DNA of 64,000 bases from Chrysogorgia sp. JL179-B06 (lineage: Eukaryota > Cnidaria > Anthozoa > Scleralcyonacea > Chrysogorgiidae), in the NCBI GenBank assembly GCA_035772405.1, contig JAYKKM010000263.1:4126001-4190000 (forward strand), given 5' to 3'. Position 1 is the first letter of the stretch; each line of letters opens with the position of its first letter. The position numbers and the translations under genes were made by a program. This document shows positions 28,201-40,529 of the stretch, in pieces. The notes beneath the pieces are model-generated. The model had not been told where the DNA came from, did no database searches, and saw nothing but the letters and a program-made list of their open reading frames with translations.

Positions 28201-29899
28201 TTTTCACGAATGAGACACATTAACGAACCTGTGTGAGATATTTGAGGATTTGGATGTAAGCAACATTGCATTCACCTTTGAAGGATCAGTGCTTGATTTT
28301 GAACAGGAGAGTGCGCTAAATGTCGCAGCAATATCGCAAAAAGCAAATCGTGTCTCTGGAGACGAAAGTTGTTTGGTGATTGAGATAATTTCGTTTACAC
28401 TAACATCCGAGACAGCCAAAAGAATCACCTCAAATTTGTTGCTCAGTGGCAGTGCTCTAAGCATTACAAGTACTGATGATGGTCACAACTCTCCCTCTGG
28501 CTCTGCATCGTTCGTCAACAGCACAAATGAAGATTCGCAATAAGATATGGAAACAAATCACTTCAAACTCAGCAACATATTTGCATAGTTCGAGTTCATG
28601 GGAAGTGTGAGGTGTCAAAATGTACACACACAAAGTGATAGAAGCTGCAAAAAGTGTGGAGAAGAAAAGGAGAATTTTTTGGAATGGTGTGGCCAAAAAG
28701 ATATGCAGAGAGACTACAAGATCTAAGAAAATCATAGGGAAAACCATCAACGAAGAATGGAGAAAACAGCAGGCTAACTGAGGCCGAGGGGACAAATGTC
28801 ACATTAAAGTTGGGAACTATTGGGAAAAATGCTCAATGAATTCGTAAAAACCAGGAGCTGAATAAAATTAAATTTTAAGATGGAAGACTAGAGCATTGAC
28901 ATTGCTATTTTTGTCACACATAAAGTTCAGTACCAAGATGAAATTCAAAACGACGTAAATTTAGCAGAACATACAAGCGATAAGAACACTAAATTGACAA
29001 TGAAACGCAATGACTGTCGAATTTAACCTATCCGCAACTTTCAAAGTCTTGGTACAGAAACGTATAAAAATAGATTGCTATGACACATGTAATGACACCG
29101 AGACATCAAATAAAATGAAAAGAAAATACAAAGAGGATATGGTAGGTAGCCAAAAAAGCATAAGACCAGCATGTAAATAATCGACAAAACAAGCTCGTTA
29201 TCGTTTGCAAGTCTATCCCATAAATGGTACGTTTTGAAAACGGTAAAGGAGAAGTTATGTTTTCCAAAGTTGTCACTAAAATGGTTTCAGAGGCAAAATG
29301 TACACCTTCCCCATGACCAAATGCCAGAAAAAGCTCCAGAAACTTGCCAATCGTGCTGTTCCACATCATCCTCCAGTATCAATTTACCATTCGATGTAGG
29401 TTCAAAGTAAGTAACCATTAAGGAGTCGACAATATCCCCTTGAAATTCATAACAAAGAAATGGTACAAGAGGAGAGGTGAGGTGTACTTGTTCTCAATAA
29501 TTGCAGTAGGAAGAAGCAGTTGGTGGCTAGTGAGATTATTATGACAATATTCAGGCACTCAAACATATGAATAAAAATCTTCTTACAGGCTGACGAAAAC
29601 AACACAATGATAAAAGTTGGAAATTATATCTTGGAAAAAAGCCCTTTAGTAGCCACGGAAAACAATGGCAGTTTGAAGAAAAGAAGGTATCGGTCGTCTG
29701 AAATACTGCAACAAATAGTACAGCATCATTTAAATATCATCTAGGTTAAAATTAGAGGCAAGGCATGCCTCATGAAAATAGGAATGAGAACATTTTGGAG
29801 ATTGCATCAAGATTAGAAGGTATAATTGGACGATGTTTGCAAGAAGATCTCAACACACATCTAGAGATCATATACTGATAGGATCACTGCTGAAAAAAT
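28200..29899. other. No confident gene; probable 5' remnant of the decayed gene
   Basis: Short open frames on both strands, none longer than about 110 codons and none with a motif I recognise. A plus frame at 28,250-28,543 is Ser-rich and ordinary in composition. Given the decayed gene that follows, this may be its degraded upstream part. No RNA genes or repeats were seen. Confidence 0.3.
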
Positions 29900-32400
29900 C
29901 AATCAGGTTTGCTCAATTTAAAAAAGAACATTAGGTAAGTTTCAAATTGAAGTTTAGAGATCTCGAGAAAACATCACAAATTGTGAGGAATGACCCAACT
30001 AACGAACAACAAAGGAGATTGACTAAACAACTGCTCAGAGAAAGAAAAACGAATTTAATTTGCAATATGAAACAAGAAGAAGAAGAAAGATGCTAGCTGA
30101 TATTTTTCCTAAACTGAAATTTGTTATGGAGGAAATTGTTATCCTAGAAAGTACTGGGATGCTACATGGTGGGATTGAAAGTCATCCAAGGCGTACCACA
30201 GACATTCTATACTAAGCAGGCGACAACACACTATTTATGCAACAGACACGAGATATCCTACTGAAGGTTATACAAGAACACCTATTCCGCCAAACGTCAC
30301 ACCATGCTGGGAAAGGTGTTAATGCAAGAATATCGCTGAAGAGTCACCAGATCACTCAAAACATGTGGTAAACTTACATTGGACGACTAAGAATGTCAAC
30401 CTTCTGCTGGAAAAATGGAAACATGTGCTGATGATTATATCATTGATTCCGAAGGATAGTGCAAAGTTTCAAGACACACGATAAGCAAATCGCTATGTGA
30501 CATGCATGCATATTGAGTACCTCAGTTCGCTAGAGTATAGTTTTATAACTTGTAAGTCGAAGAGTTGGAACGCAAAATTTTATTAATATATTTGGATGTT
30601 TACATTACGTTATGTGACAACATGGTTTTGAACGAACTTGCGAACTTCCATACATTCTGTGGCAGGTTGTTCGAATACTGGTAGCGATTTTTTTCAACCA
30701 TCAAAAGTTGTCCCATGCATGCTCGGTATGACATCAGATTAGCCTACGTAGCAGACGGTTGTTTTCTGCCTCGCTGGTTTTCTGCCTCGCTGTATTCCGC
30801 GCCCCGAATATAATCCCTCTCCCCAAACAACCGTCTGCTACATCAGATTAGCCTTAGGATTTGTTATTTATAAATTTAAGTTTTAAGTTTTAAAATTTAA
30901 GTTTAAAATTACAGAAATGTGCTTTTGTTGCAAGTAGCAGCAACTTTGTTGCTCGTATTACTGAGCCGATTTTTTTACTGAGACAGGTAAAAGTCACTTT
31001 TGACCAAAGCCTAACTAATGCCGTCTATCCAATGACACATCTATTTATGGATACATCCGCACAGAAGAAATAAAGACCATCGAAATCACCAGAACTGGAC
31101 GTGCAGCAGTGCTTGTCAACATTGCTTTTAATGAGCACGAAACCACCTTCTGTGCCATGAATGAAATACTTTATCTTCTAACCAGACACACATTGGACAA
31201 CATTTTTAGGAATCCAAGAACAGGAAAACTAAAATCTGTGCTATCATTTATTGTCGACATTGGCCATGGCGAAGATCCTGATAGCCCATTGACTGAGAGA
31301 TAGGTTGTTGCAATTGCTGGGACTTACTCAGAAATAATTTGCTGAATACAACAGTAAATGGAATTTTGTAGAAAGTGCATGCCGCAGAAAGTATGTCTTT
31401 ATCGCGACATGGTACCTTTAATAGTAAACCAACCCACTCTGCCACAGCAATTGGAAGTATGGAGCATTTAGAGAATATGGAGCATTTAGAGAATATGGAG
31501 CAAATGATGTTAAAGACTGCTTCTCTCAAGCCCGTTTTGCCAGAAGGTTTCTGCAATGTTTCAGAGGCATTAGCGAGAATGGCGTATTTGACTATGAAGT
31601 TAGACTAAAAGAATTCTTAAGTGTTTCAGAAAAGAAGAATGTGGATGGACATACAGTCCACAAAGTAGCTGCAACCATATTTTGAGGCATTTGTATGTGG
31701 CAGAGGACTTTGAAGGGCAGTACATCACTGACTATAATTTAATTATGAACATGGGGGAAAGAAGGTCTGCATGGAAGGACAAGTACTCTAACGCTCTATG
31801 GGAACGAGACAGACAGGAATGTTGAGCTCCAACCTATCCCAGATTATGTAAACATGGTATAAAACTAACGGGGAGCTTCACTACCTTTCGTTTGAGAAGA
31901 CAACCAAACTGTATGAGGAGATTTAAATTGAGACACCCGCACTATTTCTACCATCACGAGTTCTGGACTTCTTTGTCAAGAAAAATAACCCACCAGACGA
32001 TATACTGTTTGGTATAGCAAAACCCTTCTTTGGATTCCCATTGTGGATGTTAAAAAATATTTCCATACGAAAAGTGAGAAAATGGGAAAAGATTCCAACA
32101 GCGATTTGGGAAGAGAAACTTTGATTTGCGAAGTCAAACTGTACAGAAAGTCAGTCGCAGAGTTACAGCAACAATGTACAACAAATGGTGTGTATTCTAT
32201 AGGCCAAAAACACGAACTTGTCAAAAGATTAGCTTTGGCAAGTGGTGAAACAGTAAAGGACAAGTTCCAGCCCTCGTATAATGGCAAATTATGCTCGCTG
32301 CCCAAATCCATCACTACACTTAAACATATAGTGAGGGTGCAGTTTCTTACGTTGGCAAGAAAGATAAACTGGTTTTGTGGCTTTACCTTTTAATACATAG
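29900..32400 (+). pseudogene. Decayed large gene with SAP domain, probably transposon-derived
   Basis: Scattered plus-strand frames match one long protein type I remember from sponge and cnidarian predictions. Segments include GMLHGGIESHPRRTTDILY (about 30,160), AGDNTLFMQQTRDILLK (about 30,215), HHAGKGVNARISLKSH (about 30,300), FCAMNEILYLLTRHTLDNIF (about 31,150), FIVDIGHGEDPDSPLT (31,245), SMEHLENMEHLENMEQM (a tandem duplication, 31,460) and YRKSVAELQQQCTTNGVYSI (32,145). The last is a SAP DNA-binding motif with GQKHELVKRLALA after it. Many stops and indels intervene. It may belong with the KDZ fragment at 33.5 kb. Confidence 0.5.
30731..30854. repeat. Short foldback element flanked by 15-bp direct repeats
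   Basis: acatcagattagcct occurs at 30,731-30,745 and 30,840-30,854. Between them a 94-bp insert has inverted ends (gtagcagacggttgttt and aaacaaccgtctgcta). Inside, ttttctgcctcgctg is repeated in tandem. The 15-bp flanking repeat looks like a target duplication, unusually long for a TIR element. Confidence 0.6.
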
Positions 32401-33477
32401 ACGTTCACACTTGGTATTCTGTCAGGAAGAAAAAGAACTGGAATGATGCATACAAACAGCCAAAGAGCATTATATCTATTCAATGCAAATTAAGGAATCC
32501 CTGTTAGAATACAATGAATTACGGAGAAGTCGCACATCCAGATTCCTGTTCACATAAAGAGTATCATTGATCTGCATGATTTGTTTAAATCACTAAAATC
32601 ACACATTTACTAGAACAGATGATGATGGAACTACTGATAATGCAGAAACATCAAATGAGCGAGAGTTTGATGAGTACCATAGTTATCGAGGTTAGGACGC
32701 AGCGTCAACAAACGTCGGTCAAGAGTCGAAATTGGAGACACAGGCTGGAAGGCAAGATGGTATAATGGCAAAGTTCCGGAAAGTGATATCTATTCAATGC
32801 TCGAATCACTAAGAAAGAAATTACAGTACTTGTCTCACACTATTGATGATTCATCAAGGCCGGCAAGAGCAAAACCCGGGCCCCAGGACTAACATGTGTA
32901 GGGCCCCCCTCCCATAAATTTCTGTGAGATGTATGAATGATCCCTCAATTGCAAGTATGTATTTTTAGATACCTCGTACCTTTATATTATGTTCAGAACT
33001 TAAAGGCACTCGACAGTGCACCACGTGACTAGCTGATAATTAAGATGCTCCATGTAACCAAGATTGAGTCATCTGGAAAGCCAAACTACATTGTAGCAAA
33101 TATATATATATAGGTTAAACATATGTGCTGGTTTGATTTATGGACAATAATTATGCACTTACTAATGTAAGCAGTTGCCTAGCTCAATTTGGTATTAGTT
33201 GGAATTTTATATTATGAGCTCAAGCTTGACTAAAAAGTTTGTAAATCATAATTATTGAGAATAATACTGTATTGTATCATATTATAATTAAATACTGTAC
33301 ATGTACTGTATATTTCAGTTGTGTATATAATATTATATAGTATAATATTTTGCAAGTAGGCAATGTAGAAATACAAATTGAATACTCAAAAATGTTGGTG
33401 ACCTCACAATCCTTATATTTTAGACTTCTGATGACAATTATAAGTGTGGTGACTCAAGCTGACATGCTGCAGGTAAC
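32401..33477. other. No gene seen; AT-rich degraded DNA
   Basis: No open frame with recognisable motif. 32,860-32,930 is locally GC-rich (gggccccaggact and gggcccccctccc). 33,100-33,400 is AT-rich with many TA steps. Probably internal intron or decay of the flanking transposon genes. Confidence 0.3.
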
Positions 33478-33717
33478 ATGTTGAAGAAGAAAAAGAATCT
33501 TAGTGAAACTGGTCTTGAGATTTCTGGCTGTAGACATGGTGTTGCACAACATGCAGTAAATATGCAGTATGGGAAGTGTATGGCTACGCACACTATATGC
33601 ACACTATATGCAGCTAATTACTATATCCTAAGGAAAGTTCAATTCTTCTGGTATGATGTTGTATGTAAATACTGGCAATGGTTGGAAAAACATGATGCAG
33701 AGACACCACAAAAATGA
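33478..33717 (+). pseudogene. KDZ-type transposase fragment
   Basis: The frame contains LSETGLEISGCRHGVAQHAV and then VQFFWYDVVCKYWQWLEKH. KDZ (Kyakuja-Dileera-Zisupton) transposases carry the same pair: (D/E)E-G-x-E-x-x-C-R-H followed 40-60 residues later by a Y-D-(V/I)-x-C-x-Y/W block that includes a catalytic Asp. An acceptor-like (ctgcag) precedes the frame and it ends without further domain, so only one exon or fragment is left. Confidence 0.6.
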
Positions 33718-33862
33718 AACCTGCTCTGTCAGTCATACACGTAAAGACTCATGCTTGGTGTTGTCAATTAAAATTTGCAATTTAGTTTGTGGTTTTACAG
33801 AACTGTATTTTCTTGTATACTATGGCAAAAGGGTGCATGTGCAACTACTGGCGAGGAGTTAG

Positions 33863-34249
33863 AGCAGATAAACAGCCGCTTTACAAGGCTAGGATCCTCT
33901 ACAAAGCGCATGCTTCCTGAACGTACACGTATGTCTACTTTATAACATACCTTATATACATCACATATTTATCTACTTTGAGGGCATCAGGTAATCTAAT
34001 TAGAATAAGACAACTATACATATACATATATACACATACATATATAGCAAAGTGAAAAGGTGATAAACTGCCAAGATTTTTAGTGACGAAATACTGACGT
34101 TTCGAGTGGAGCCCTTCATCAAAGTAACACGAGATAAATAGGGCTTATATACACATATATGCCAAAAGTGTGTCACAAGTAGAAAGTAGCCAATTAAATG
34201 CACGGGAGATAAACAAACCAATAATTAATGATGCAAAACGTTAACAAGT
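33863..34249. other. Non-coding repeat-rich stretch
   Basis: Contains simple (ta/ca)n runs around 34,015-34,050 and a moderately conserved block near 34,085-34,135 (gacgtttcgagtggagccct), a motif I know from dispersed repeats in marine invertebrate genomes. No gene seen. Confidence 0.35.
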
Positions 34250-34254
34250 ACTCA

Positions 34255-34325
34255 ATACTCTCAATGGTTAGAGCATCTAACCAGAGATCAAAAGGTTTGC
34301 AGGTTCGATTCCCATCTGGGACTCG
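34255..34325 (+). repeat. tRNA-like SINE head
   Basis: An A-box-like caatggttagagcatcta and a B-box ggttcgattcc lie 40 bases apart, as in tRNA genes. The D arm can form (ctc...gag) but the anticodon stem does not pair well and no good acceptor stem closes it, so it is a degraded tRNA-derived SINE rather than a working tRNA gene. Confidence 0.45.
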
Positions 34326-34370
34326 AAAAACATTTTTCTGAGTGCGAGATAAAGCTCGAGTAGCAAACAA

Positions 34371-34395
34371 ATATATATATATATATATATATATA
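34371..34395. repeat. (AT)n microsatellite
   Basis: About twelve uninterrupted AT units following the SINE-like head, a common position for simple-repeat tails. Confidence 0.85.
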
Positions 34396-35058
34396 AATAT
34401 ATATTGTTAGTTTCAGTATATACAATAATTCATACCCTTCTAAAACAGCATATTCTGTTAAGTTTTTGAGATATTCATATTTACCTTTTTTCTTAGTCTC
34501 AGATCCTGTCTCTTCAGTCTGACCTGAAGAAGGAATTGGAAAGTGCTGGTTTAAACCTTTCTGTATGCAAAATTTCTTCAGAATTGTCAAAATGGAAAGA
34601 TGTTAACTGCAGCAAAATGTATGGTAGACTTATACTTGTCTAAGTGGTTTTTATTTCCCATGTTGCCTATACATCGTATGTTCATTTATTTTTAAGGATA
34701 TTTGAGACATGTTTAAATGGTTTATCACATGCCTTCTTACAATGGAAGAATCGTGCAGCAAAAAGCAAAACATGTCATCTTGGATGTCTTCACTCCTCAG
34801 CAGAAAATAATGTACGAGGTTGCAGAGCAACTTTGTGGCAGAAAGTTCAAGCTGATCGAAGCCAAGACGTGACAACGCTCTCTGGCGAGGATGGTCTAAA
34901 GGAGAAGTCTTACTTTAGATGTGACAATTAGTGCTGTGCGCAATTAGTGTTTTGTCTATCTTTTCTTTTATTATTTTTAATTGTCATGTGGTCGATATTC
35001 ATAATAATAAATCGGTAGAACATTAGAACTAATACAATTTTACCATGATTTAAACCTA

Positions 35059-36310
35059 GGCAACCAATGCCAGTTGCTCGAGCCTTTAGAGAGGCTAAAG
35101 CTGCACTACCGCGTGGCGAGGATGGTAAGCCAAAGGAGACCGGTGGTCATGTTCAGGTACACAGCTGTTAGTAGTGGATCATTAGTGTTACAGTTGTAAT
35201 ATTGTATGATGTATTTGTATTAAAAATTAAACAGTAAACTATATATGCCATCATTTATATTTTGTTGCTGTAGATCATTTGTTAAGAACAAGGATGCGGT
35301 AACAGCACTATTGCGTAGAGAGCTTGACCTTCTGCCATTACCAGCTTCTTTGGGAAACCGTGCCAATTTTTGGAACATCCTAGATGGCCTGGTAAGAGTA
35401 CTGACTCCATTTGAAGATGCCACACTCCAAATCAGCAAGGAGGAGGCGAGTGCATCCCTATGCTCACACACTGGTAAGCAATTAGTAATTGCTGGACCGC
35501 AACCACATTAAACCAAACACAATGTCACATCGCCACAGACCAGTGACCAGACGCCACTAATCCACTATGGTCTATGTCTATTGTTGAATATTGATTTGCC
35601 TTTGTTGAGTTGTTCTTCTATCTTTGTTACCATTTCCAGCTTAGATCAATCGAAAAACTGGAAGTTCCAACAGACGAAGAACTTCCGGTGACTTGCCTAA
35701 ACACTTTTATGACGGTCCTAAAGGAGGGCATACAGGACCGTCTGATAAATGACCAGGCCAGAACTTGGAAAATTGCCACATTCTTGAATCCAAGGTGAGC
35801 AAATGCTAAGTTTCAATTTCTATCTTGAGTGCCTTTTTTCCCCAATTTTTGACCAAGTCTTTATACAGTTTGATGAGTCAGTGACTCAGTGTGGTAATCT
35901 GTGAAATCAAATATCAATTCGTGGAAAACGACAAAACGTTTAACATTTATATTTTATATTAATCTTGCAAAAAAAATGCAAATTTTTTTTCTTTTGACTG
36001 TTATAGATTTAAGCTACTTTTATTCAACACAGAGGACCACGTTTCCGTCCGTGAGGCGGTACTTTGGGCGATGTCCGAGATGACTGGAAATGCGGAGGTC
36101 GATGGGGCTGCTAATGCTGCCTCTGCTGGGAATCCCCCTCAGTACACCGGGCGCAAAGGATCGCTGTCCACGAGAGGATCGAAAATTGTGGTGGACATGC
36201 AGAGCAACAGCCAGGCCGCCCAGGCGTTCTTTCGAAGCGCCAAGAAATATCAGCCTACCTGTTGGAGCCGGTATTGCCAGTCCGTTCTCCTGATGGCAAG
36301 GCTGATATAG
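35059..36310 (+). pseudogene. hAT-like transposase gene, C-terminal exons
   Basis: Exon-like pieces with matching splice sites: about 35,068-35,157 (PMPVARAFREAKAALPRGED), about 35,274-35,471 (LLPLPASLGNRANFWNILDG, LTPFEDATLQIS), about 35,640-35,793 (LNTFMTVLKEGIQDRL, ATFLNPRF) and about 36,006-36,310 (KLLLFNTED and a GC-rich Ala/Gly/Ser linker). Introns start gtaagc or gtgagc and end ccag or atag. The order 'xxLxPFExAT ... A-x-x-LxPRFK' is that of hAT/ZBED proteins. The dimerisation block near the end of hAT proteins is only partly visible, so this may be truncated. The last exon's higher GC stands out. Confidence 0.55.
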
Positions 36311-36422
36311 AAGAGCTGAGAGGAGTTTGCACAGCACCACATGGTTTAGATAATTGAAACTCTCATCCATATTTTAAATAATCTATAATGCTGCAGCCAA
36401 CCAGAAAAATGTCAGATAAAGC

Positions 36423-36547
36423 TACGTTTACACACTACGATTAATTGGTGTCTTGTGGGCTCACTTTCCTTCTTCCTGTTTGCGTCTCATTATTTAACAT
36501 CGCATTCAACCAGAAATGGGCCCGATTAATCACAATGTGTAAACGTA
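36423..36547. repeat. MITE with 22-bp inverted ends
   Basis: Left tacgtttacacactacgatt and right aatcacaatgtgtaaacgta pair as imperfect inverted repeats. The 125-bp body is non-coding. Typical short TIR element. Confidence 0.65.
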
Positions 36548-37136
36548 CCTCAACTTAATACGTAAGAATATACACTTAGTTGGTCAAAATGTAAACAAAA
36601 TCGCACATCCGCCCAACTGAGCTCACATGCTATCCCACAGTTTTATTTTACTCTGCTAAGATGATTCCGAAATGTCAAGATTTTACACAAACTTCACAGG
36701 GAACGTCACACCCATATGACGTTTCTCGTGGGCCAAATCGATTTGAGTCTTCCCTAACCAACCGTATTAGTTCTTATCTTTATAAAAATATGTTTTCATT
36801 CTCAGTTAAAGAATGTCGACAAGGAATGAGTTCATTTGGTCTTCATCTGTTCAAGACCATTTGTCAAATTGTGGCTACAACTGTGTACCCACATTTGAGA
36901 AAAGGGAAGAGCTTGTAGCAGAACTATGTCATATCTCCAGAATTGCAAAGGTATAAATAAACACTTATCACGTGTTGCTACAGGTATAAGATATACTTAA
37001 AAAAATAAATCGCGTTTGTTGACATGCATGAAAACTTCAAACAGTTACTTGTACTAAAATTATGCCCAAAAGGCCAAATGAAGCAATTAAGGAAATAATT
37101 TGTTTATTCTGATATTCTGTTGTGTTTTAGTAGTAT

Positions 37137-37269
37137 AGAACATGGGGGTATAGGCGCAGTTTTCCAAAAGTCAGATCCATTTTTTGCAATCCGGACAGAT
37201 TTCCAAAAGTCAGATCCATTTTTCGCAATCTGTATGATTTGGAAAAGTGCGTTGGTACCCCCATGTTCT
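37137..37269. repeat. MITE with ~28-bp inverted ends
   Basis: agaacatgggggta on the left and tacccccatgttct on the right, extending imperfectly to ~28 bp. Internally tttccaaaagtcagatccat occurs twice in tandem. Size 133 bp, no coding. Confidence 0.7.
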
Positions 37270-37944
37270 TCGTATGTGGAGACTGCCATGGTTCAGCCGT
37301 GTGGGACGTGTTGGTTGGAGCTACTATATTAGACGGTGTGAGACTCATCTTCTTCGGGGGTTTTAGCAACGTGGTGATACACATGCTTACCCACAGTAAT
37401 TCCACCAGATAAAATGCCAATTAGTGGCAAGTAGGGACTTACTTTCTCGACTATACAATATACGTCACGTTTTAAGAGCTCGTCTTTCTTTAGTTCGTTG
37501 GTTAGCTCTTCATGGTTTTCGATAGCATCAAATCCTCCAAGAGTGTACTATTAACTTACTAATAAGTAGGTCAGTCAGAAACTCATTAGCTTTTTGCAGC
37601 CTTTTACATTCATATGAGACGTACAGTTTGTCTATTACTTTGTTTGATGCTTTTTAATGTAAGCAACCGATTTGTCCAATTCTCCATCCTCAGCGAGTTT
37701 AGTCAGTTCGTCTCGTTTTTTGTCTGCACCAATTTACGAATTGTGGTGTGTTATTTACTTCTTCCACAATAGTAGATTCTGCGTCTTGTATCTCTTCAAT
37801 GAGTTTGTCAATTGTCTCAAGATTTTTTGTCTTGCGTTTTGGCATGTGCTATACTATACGATGTGTTTTATTATTCTATTTCATAACTTGGTGTATTGTT
37901 AAGGTTGATGTCATTAAGATTAAGTTTTTTTCTATAAGATAAAA
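37270..37944. other. No gene seen
   Basis: AT-rich DNA with only short chance frames (up to 76 codons at 37,672-37,902, hydrophobic and low-information). No repeats or motifs recognised. Confidence 0.3.
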
Positions 37945-38200
37945 AAATAAGTTGGAGATCCCTTTGTGTAGGACAGCGAAGTTTTTTATACAGAGCAGTT
38001 ACCTTGTGGAATCAATTGCTGGATAATATTAAGAATAAAGAGCAAGCAAAAAGTTTTAAGACAGATTTTAAACGTTTTCTTCTTGAATTATTTATTAGAT
38101 ATATAGTTATATATTTTAACATTTATTGATTTCTTTGTAATTAACTACTGAAAAGCCCTTTGGGAGTATTTAATAAAAGTATATTATATTTTATATCAGC
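37945..38200 (+). mobile_element. LINE 3'-end fragment
   Basis: The plus frame reads GQRSFLYRAVTLWNQLLDNI followed by FKTDFKRFLLEL, the post-RT C-terminal block of CR1-like LINEs. It is followed by a tail with gaaaagccctttgggagta and AT-rich repeats, a usual 3' end. The rest of the LINE is absent. Confidence 0.6.
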
Positions 38201-38393
38201 AGAAGAAAGAGTTGATAAGCTTTTAGAATCTTATCCTTGCTTTATGGCCCAGGAGGTTGAGGTAATAAAATAGATTACATGTAGTAATGACCCATGCCTG
38301 AAAATAATAAGTGAATGTCCACTATATTACAGTTAATACAATTTATTTCGGCCATATACCTGGAATAATCGTGAAAATGAACAAGATGCCAAA

Positions 38394-39466
38394 ATGGAGA
38401 CAGGAGGTGGTCTATTTGAGCTCTCGTTCTTTTTGATGTTAATGTTGTTCATATCGTATGTTACATCCACAAAAGCATACCATGGCACAGCTAAGGACAT
38501 TACATCAATCTTTGTCATGTCTAAGTTGGATATACGTTTATATCCAAGGCGTTATTCGGGCTGCCTCGACGTTCTACACTACATGTGTACTACATGTGTG
38601 CCACCATGTCAAAAGGCCAAGAGAGGAATTTACCTAATTAAATTGTCCATGTGTGCTGGGTATCTGTTACTATTAGCAGGTGACGTGAGTATAAATCCCG
38701 GACCTTCTTCGGCGACTGACAATGCTTAGATCTGTCCATTGTGTTGCAAAGTTATTCGGCGAAATCAACCCTCTGATATCAGAACTCTGATATTAGAACA
38801 GGAGAACAGGAGAATATGAGCATCTACCTTCCAAGCTGAGAGATCTTATGAAATTATGTGGCTTTAAGATCGTTCACCATAATATTCAGAGCCTAAGAAG
38901 TAAAATTGAACAGTTGCATCTTATTTTGCATGAGCTTAAGTCGGGCATTCACTTATTAGCTCTCACAGAAACTTGGGCTAAGGGTGACATGCTTGATAGT
39001 GAAATGGAGATTCCAAGTTACAAGCTGTTTAGACAGGATAGAGGCTCTAAAGGTGGTGGAGTAGTAGTCTATGTTAAGAGCGAGATTGTGGCCTTGAGAA
39101 CAAGCGATATAGAAAATCCTAAAGTCGAAGGAATTTGGCTTGAAATATCTTTGCCAAAAACTTGAGGATTCCTGATTGGCACTTTTTACAGGTCTCTGAA
39201 CTCTTCTAAATATGACGATAATGATTTTATGGCTAGACTGGATAACATTTTTGATAATGTTGTACCTGAAGGTAAGGAGGTGCTTATGCTGGGAGATTTC
39301 AACTGACTTTCTATCCAAGAGAGCAAGCATTCCTGAATGTAAACAATTAAAAGCACTTTTTAAAAGCCTTCATATTAAACAAGTGATTAAGGAAGCTACT
39401 AGAATTACATTGGATTCTAGTACACTGTTAGATTTGATAGCTACTAACAATCTACAGAATCAGTAA
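38394..39466 (+). mobile_element. LINE 5' fragment with endonuclease domain
   Basis: The first frame ends LLLLAGDVSINPGP, the conserved leader of many CR1/RTE-like ORF2 proteins. The second (38,848-39,165) holds the endonuclease start: HHNIQSLRSK, LALTETWAKG (catalytic Glu) and GGGVVVYVKS. A third has LMLGDFN and then TLLDLIATN. Several indels and stops break it, and reverse transcriptase is missing. It is separate from the 3' piece just upstream because the order is reversed. Confidence 0.72.
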
Positions 39467-39493
39467 CTCTGGAGTGATAAGTGCTAGTCTGAG

Positions 39494-39572
39494 TTTCGAC
39501 ACTCCAGTCTAGTGTCGTCATCAGGGGGTGATCGTTGTAAAGTCTGGAAAGTACTAGACTGGAGTGTCGAAA
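39494..39572. repeat. 20-bp perfect inverted repeat (hairpin)
   Basis: tttcgacactccagtctagt and its exact reverse complement actagactggagtgtcgaaa lie 39 bases apart. The motif with gtcgtcatcaggg between is typical of dispersed hairpin repeats. It directly follows the LINE fragment. Confidence 0.75.
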
Positions 39573-40529
39573 CGTTGGGTCATGGACAGTAACTTTTAAG
39601 TTACGTTCAAAAAACGTTTTAAAGCCAGAGTAGCGTCAAACTATGTCCGATTATCACCTGGTTGTGGCGAAATTATTTGTTGCTATGCAGTTAATTGTGT
39701 AATAATGTATTTTACTTTAATACTTTTCTTAATGCAATAATCTATTGAGGTAATTTGTAAAAGCTCTGTTGATAATATCATTTAAAAGATTTTAACACTC
39801 ATTCTGGACAATATGTCAAAAATTCCAATGTAAGTGTATGTAGGGTTATTACTACATACTGTATGATTGCATGGGTATTCACACTCAAGGAAAAATAACA
39901 TTGGATTTATAACTGATCCAAATACCAACCCTAATTCAATACTAACCATAGGCAATTTTAAACTTTAAAATTAAAATTGAGATTTAACCCAAGAAGTTCT
40001 TGTTTAGAAAATTTGAACTGGTTTGAAAAATCTAATTGCTATATACAGTATTTATAATGTAACTGATTTAAAAAAATGGTTTGGTAAATTAAACTGTTTT
40101 AAAAAAATTGTTATTTATATCTATGTTATATATATTATTATAATATAGCCATCCACTGTATATGAGCTGTTCTGCAATCTGATTGGTTCAGCTACTGACC
40201 GTATATCAGCTCATATACAGTGAGTAAATGAAAGCAATAAAAATACAAAATGGTTGACCGTTTTGCTCAGCTTGATGAACAAGAAATAAAAAACCCTCTT
40301 GAGAATGCAATACCACTGATAATACCAAAAAAACAACAAGATATGGAATGCAAATATTTAATGATAAGTAAAGCGCAAACTAAAAATTAGCCAAAATAAG
40401 GGGTGGTTTTGAAATTAAATTTGATATGAAACGACTGAAAAGGAGTGTAAAGTTTTAAAAGAGAAGAGAGAAAGTAAATTAATTACATTAAATTTTGAAT
40501 TTGTTTACCTCTTCCAATTTTCTGGCGGT
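39573..40529. other. No gene; AT-rich, contains a 69-bp inverted repeat
   Basis: No coding. At 40,154-40,222 cactgtatatgagctg and cagctcatatacagtg are exact inverted ends of a tiny MITE. Around 39,960-40,110 the DNA is degenerate AT-rich with tttaaa-type repeats. Confidence 0.4.

Noticed and set aside
34255..34325. Functional tRNA gene
   Set aside because: A and B boxes exist, but the anticodon stem does not pair and no acceptor stem closes; a SINE fits better.
36661..36918. 85-codon plus ORF
   Set aside because: Ser-rich, no motif, bounded by transposon remnants; cannot be separated from chance.
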